Origin: an uncultured Collinsella sp.
Lineage (GTDB): Bacteria; Actinomycetota; Coriobacteriia; Coriobacteriales; Coriobacteriaceae
Reading direction: 5' to 3'
Assembly: GCA_900548815.1 (NCBI GenBank)
Contig: URLR01000067.1
Coordinates: forward strand, 1 to 10,198
Length of the DNA stretch: 10,198 nucleotides
Positions 7,952 to 10,198 of the stretch are shown one piece after another. Made by a program: the position numbers and the translations under genes. Below the pieces are notes generated by a model that made no database searches, was not told the origin of the DNA, and saw only the letters and a list, made by a program, of their open reading frames with translations. How positions within the stretch are numbered: the stretch's first letter is position 1; every line of letters starts with the position of its first letter.

Positions 7952-8181
7952 GTGGTCAAAAAATGCCAAATATGAGTACTGTCACCAATTTAGTAGCAGC
8001 AATTTCTCTGGGCACAGGCGTCGATAATCTACATTTGTTCAAAAGCTGGACAATGTAATTCCTCATAGGTCCAATAGAATAGGCTCTCTATCGATAATAA
8101 ATACCGATAGAGAGCCAAAGAGAGCTAAATTATATGTGACCATATTGGCAGCAGTACTCATATTTGGCATTTTTTGACCAC
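7952..8181. mobile_element. MITE-like element, 230 bp, perfect 30-bp terminal inverted repeats
   Basis: The left arm (7952-7981, beginning GTGGTCAAAAAATGCC) and the right arm (8152-8181) are exact reverse complements over 30 bases. The interior is strikingly AT-rich against GC-rich neighbours and has no reading frame of useful size, which fits a non-autonomous miniature transposable element. An internal perfect hairpin lies at 8082-8116. I see no clear target-site duplication: CCCCT is on the left and GAGGT on the right. It sits in the gap between folD and the C69 dipeptidase and interrupts neither. The transposase that would move it is not in the window, and I cannot name the parent family. 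Confidence 0.8.
8082..8116. repeat. Perfect 12-bp hairpin inside the MITE-like element
   Basis: GGCTCTCTATCG (8082-8093) and CGATAGAGAGCC (8105-8116) are exact reverse complements around an 11-nt AT-rich loop. No T-tract follows on either strand, so it is not a standard terminator. Its central place between the inverted-repeat arms suggests it is part of the element's own structure. Confidence 0.85.
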
Positions 8182-8218
8182 GAGGTATATATCTAACCCC
8201 CTGAACAGCCAAAAACGC

Positions 8219-9073
8219 CTATTTCGATGCACACTCCGCCGCTTCAATCACGTGTTTGGCGAGAATCGCCGTTGTCACGGAGCCCACGCCGCCCGGCACG
8301 GGGGTGATGGCACCAACAACCGGCTCCGCGGCAACAAAATCGACGTCACCCACCAGCTTGCCAGCGTCCTCATCCCAGTTAATGCCCACATCGATGATCG
8401 TCTGGTCCTCGCGAACGGCATCCACGCCAATCGTACGCGCGCGTCCAACGGCGGCAACCACAATGTCGGCAGCACGGCACTCGGCAGCAAGGTCGCGTGT
8501 ATGCGTATGGCAGGTCGTCACCGTGGCATTGCGAGCCGTAAGCATGGCGGCAACGGGACGACCAATCACCAGAGACCGACCGACGACCGCAACCTTGGCC
8601 CCATCCAGCTCAACACTGTAATGGTCCAGCAACGCCAACACGGCCTCGGCCGTGCAGGGAGCAAAGCCCTCGCCACGACCCGAAAGCGTGGTAAGCAGCG
8701 AGGCCGGCGTCATGGAGTCAACATCCTTGGCGGGATCGAGCGCCGCGGCAACCGCATCCTCGTCAAGTCCAGCGGGCAGCGGGCGAAACACTAGGCAGCC
8801 ATGAACAGCGGGGTTGGCATTGATGTCCTTAATAGCCGCCAGCAGTTCATCCTGCGAAACATCGGCAGAAAGCAAAACGCGACGAGCCTCAATGCCAACC
8901 TTCTCGCAGCGCTTGAGAGCGCCGCGCTCGTAGGACAGGTCGTCGTCGCGCTCGCCCACACGCACGATGGCCAGCGTCGGCACAACGCCGCGCTCGCGCA
9001 GGGCGGCACAACGAGCGGCAAGCTCCTCAGTCAAAGCACGGGCAACGGGAGCACCCTTCAGCAGTTCAGCCAT
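8219..9073 (-). CDS. folD: FolD-family methylene-THF dehydrogenase, divergent (cyclohydrolase residues changed)
   Basis: The 284-aa product has the length and order of FolD, which oxidises 5,10-methylene-THF with NAD(P)+ to methenyl-THF and usually also hydrolyses that to 10-formyl-THF. Visible: PTLAIVRVGERDDDLSY (32-48), KDVD (116-119), nucleotide-binding VVGRSLVIGRPVAAML (163-178), DVGIN (228-232) and TPVPGGVGSVT (257-267). It aligns without gaps around Tyr48, but the catalytic lysine four residues after the tyrosine (YxxxK) is Ala52, and the glutamine of the LVQLPL motif is Phe96 (LVFRPLP). The Asp of KDVD is kept. Loss of the lysine in the human enzyme is known to abolish cyclohydrolase more than dehydrogenase activity. 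The ATG at 9073 follows GAGAGG; the upstream extension to 9139 lies inside fchA. Translation is probably coupled to fchA, 2 nt upstream. Confidence 0.95.
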   Translation of the reverse strand: MAELLKGAPVARALTEELAARCAALRERGVVPTLAIVRVGERDDDLSYERGALKRCEKVGIEARRVLLSADVSQDELLAAIKDINANPAVHGCLVFRPLPAGLDEDAVAAALDPAKDVDSMTPASLLTTLSGRGEGFAPCTAEAVLALLDHYSVELDGAKVAVVGRSLVIGRPVAAMLTARNATVTTCHTHTRDLAAECRAADIVVAAVGRARTIGVDAVREDQTIIDVGINWDEDAGKLVGDVDFVAAEPVVGAITPVPGGVGSVTTAILAKHVIEAAECASK

Positions 9074-9075
9074 GG

Positions 9076-9708
9076 CTATCCTCTCTTCCTTGCAGCGTCG
9101 GAGGCGCGGCGCGCCAGCGCATCGGCGCGCGGCAACCATGTGTCGAGCAACTCATCACACGCCGTCTCGAGCTCCTCGGCACGAGCGCGATCCTTCATAG
9201 ACGTGGTGTTCGCAAAGAGCGTCAAGCTCGCACCCTGCATAGCGGCACGGCAGAACACGGCGCCGCACGCCACATCGGACAGCAGCTGACGCGAACCCTT
9301 GTCGGCCATGTCCTCGAGCAGCGCCAGCGCACGCCCGCAGGCATCCATAATGCGATACGGCGGCATAGCGGCCACGTGCAGCGCATCCTGAATCGCGGTC
9401 GCTCGAGCCGGATCGTCACGCGGAATACCGTACGCCGCGGACACCTGCCCGTAGGCACGAACGTCTTCGGCAACCAGACCCACAAGCTCCTGCGCCAACT
9501 CGTCTGCCTGGGCAAATGCGCGCGTCAGATCGTCTGCGCGATCGGCAAGCGCGGGATTAGTTGCCCCATAACGAGCGACCATCCCGCAAAGCGAGGCGCC
9601 CAGCGCGCCCACAAAGGCGCTCGCGCTGCCACCGCCGGGAACCGGCTCGCGCGCGGCAAGCGCCTCGGCAAACCCGCGGCAGGTTTTATCCATCATCTCT
9701 TGGCTCAT
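9076..9708 (-). CDS. fchA: Methenyl-THF cyclohydrolase / formimino-THF cyclodeaminase family (FchA-like)
   Basis: The 210-aa product is the size of stand-alone members of the cyclodeaminase/cyclohydrolase family (FTCD C-terminal domain). The diagnostic PVPGGGSASAFVGALGASL sits at 22-40, followed by a conserved EDVRAY (81-86), a helical PPYRIMDAC segment (116-124) and SDVACGA (144-150). FchA converts methenyl-THF to 10-formyl-THF; the related cyclodeaminase releases ammonia from formimino-THF in histidine breakdown. No histidine-degradation gene is in view and folD follows after 2 nt, so cyclohydrolase is favoured. ATG 9708 is preferred to GTG 9714, because AGGT at 9721-9718 is 9 nt from the former and only 3 nt from the latter. 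It is the first gene of the fchA-folD operon. Confidence 0.9.
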   Translation of the reverse strand: MSQEMMDKTCRGFAEALAAREPVPGGGSASAFVGALGASLCGMVARYGATNPALADRADDLTRAFAQADELAQELVGLVAEDVRAYGQVSAAYGIPRDDPARATAIQDALHVAAMPPYRIMDACGRALALLEDMADKGSRQLLSDVACGAVFCRAAMQGASLTLFANTTSMKDRARAEELETACDELLDTWLPRADALARRASDAARKRG

Positions 9709-9785
9709 ACGCACGCACCTTCAAGTCATATAGATCGGTCGGGTGGCAACCGCCGGCCAACCGCGTCAAACACGTAATGGTGCTA

Positions 9786-9814
9786 AGTCTAGCCCATAAG
9801 TACTCGAGCGTCAG
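9786..9814 (-). promoter_or_regulatory. Candidate promoter of the fchA-folD operon
   Basis: On the minus strand, CTGACG (9814-9809) and TAGACT (9791-9786) are separated by 17 nt, each with four of six consensus bases. The leader would be about 70 nt. A second weaker candidate lies farther upstream: TTGCCC (9951-9946), 16 nt, TATAGA (9929-9924). I see no THF or ZTP riboswitch signature in the leader. Confidence 0.4.
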
Positions 9815-9869
9815 CGCACCTGGCCATCGCGGATTTCTATGACGAACGATAGGCGTCGGCACCGCAAAC

Positions 9870-9887
9870 ATGGGAAACATGGCCCAC
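9870..9887. repeat. Imperfect direct repeat, copy 1
   Basis: ATGGGAAACATGGCCCAC matches copy 2 at 10078-10095 in 17 of 18 bases, in the same orientation and 208 bp apart. Function is unknown. Confidence 0.7.
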
Positions 9888-9996
9888 CTTTCGGGACTTC
9901 CGGACGTCACAAACTGGGGCATATCTATAAACAAGGAACCTGTTGGGGCAACGCCCGCGTACACGCGCCCCTTTAAAACAACGGGCACCTCACCCC

Positions 9997-10031
9997 GGGG
10001 AGAGCCGGCAGCACCGGCCCTCCCCTCTTTT
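9997..10031 (+). terminator. Strong plus-strand intrinsic terminator with no visible gene
   Basis: On the plus strand, GGGGAG-A-GCCGG (9997-10008), a CAGCA loop, then CCGGC-C-CTCCCC (10014-10025) form an 11-bp stem with one internal mismatch, followed by TCTTTT (10026-10031). On the minus strand no T-tract follows, so it works rightward. All genes to its left read leftward, so a rightward transcript must start within about 300 bp to its left, possibly a small RNA. No convincing plus-strand promoter was found. Confidence 0.7.
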
Positions 10032-10077
10032 GGACCCGCGCATATTGCCACTTGTCGGCGCAATTCCAGCCTCCAGA

Positions 10078-10095
10078 ATGGGACACATGGCCCAC
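10078..10095. repeat. Imperfect direct repeat, copy 2
   Basis: ATGGGACACATGGCCCAC, one base different from the copy at 9870-9887. The two copies flank the plus-strand terminator. Confidence 0.7.
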
Positions 10096-10152
10096 TCGAA
10101 CGAGCCGTCCACGCGTACAGTAAAGACAGGTAATCCATGGGCGGTTACAGAT

Positions 10153-10198
10153 CTGTCTCTTATACACATCTGACGCTGCCGACGATAAGGCTCGTGTA
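10153..10198. other. Illumina Nextera P5-side adapter with i5 index (synthetic)
   Basis: Positions 10153-10185 are the reverse complement of the Nextera read-1 adapter, starting with the mosaic end. Positions 10186-10193 (TAAGGCTC, reverse GAGCCTTA; from memory index S521) occupy the i5 index slot, and 10194-10198 (GTGTA) begin the P5 primer complement. Biological sequence ends at 10152. Confidence 0.98.

Larger units (their letters stand above)
9830..10152. other. Gene-free upstream region at the right end
   Basis: Besides the plus-strand terminator and the two copies of the 18-base repeat, this stretch holds a second plus-strand stem (GGGGC 9945-9949 with GCCCC 9967-9971, enclosing GCGT-AC-ACGC). 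Several open frames cross it on both strands. None has a ribosome site or a recognisable protein, and the longest (minus, about 150 codons) overlaps the start of fchA. I take it as an intergenic region that may hold a small RNA. Confidence 0.55.

Noticed and set aside
7932..7956. CCACAG/CTGTGG inverted repeat as a terminator for folD
   Set aside because: The stem is only about 7 bp with a 13-nt loop, has no immediate T-tract on the minus strand, and partly overlaps the MITE-like arm.
9074..9139. N-terminal extension of FolD to 9139
   Set aside because: It lies wholly within the end of fchA, and its Arg/Cys-rich peptide is unlike FolD. GAGAGG before the ATG at 9073 marks the true start.
9709..9841. 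THF or ZTP riboswitch ahead of fchA-folD
   Set aside because: Folate genes often have these, but I could not find the conserved cores of either class in the leader.
9870..10133. Plus-strand open frame of 87 codons (MGNMAHLSGLPD...)
   Set aside because: No ribosome site before the ATG, and a strong terminator falls in its middle. The first part reads like protein, but I cannot support it.
9686..10138. Minus-strand open frame of 150 codons upstream of fchA
   Set aside because: No ribosome site, an Arg/Pro-rich sequence unlike any family I know, it overlaps the start of fchA, and it spans the terminator stem and both direct repeats.

Overview
The window looks like a chromosomal fragment from a GC-rich, anaerobic gut actinobacterium of class Coriobacteriia, most likely close to Collinsella. 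This is inferred from gene content, codon use and a coriobacterial-style signal peptide; no 16S or database comparison was possible. Both ends are synthetic. Positions 1-48 and 10153-10198 are complete Illumina Nextera adapters with their index barcodes, so the biological insert is 49-10152. All six supported genes are on the minus strand.

Reading along the minus strand from the right: 9709-10152 has no convincing gene. It holds a probable promoter, a strong plus-strand terminator and a short direct repeat. Next is a two-gene one-carbon folate operon, a FchA-like methenyl-THF cyclohydrolase followed 2 nt later by a FolD that lacks two of the residues tied to cyclohydrolase activity. A 230-bp AT-rich MITE-like element with perfect 30-bp terminal inverted repeats lies between folD and a C69-family cysteine dipeptidase (about 507 aa). 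A second two-gene operon follows: a 138-aa phasin-like coiled-coil protein and a 587-aa ABC1/UbiB-type atypical kinase with two C-terminal membrane segments, closed by an intrinsic terminator.

The most interesting unit is at the left. A clear cobalamin (B12) riboswitch (3765-3937) heads a large secreted or surface protein of at least 1218 aa. The protein has a signal peptide, an acidic linker, four tandem DUF4430/transcobalamin-C-like repeats, a PQQ-like beta-propeller of about eight blades, an InlB/Flg_new-type repeat, a Gly/Ser/Thr linker and a Lys/Asp-rich tail. The gene runs into the adapter without a stop, so its C-terminal anchor is missing. DUF4430 is the domain family of the C-terminal part of animal intrinsic factor and transcobalamin. 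A B12-controlled surface protein carrying four copies next to a propeller is a good candidate for an extracellular corrinoid-capture protein; this function is inferred, not shown.

The folate pair makes 10-formyl-THF and the riboswitch protein probably serves corrinoid supply, so both touch one-carbon/B12 metabolism. They are separate transcripts and nothing in the sequence links their regulation.
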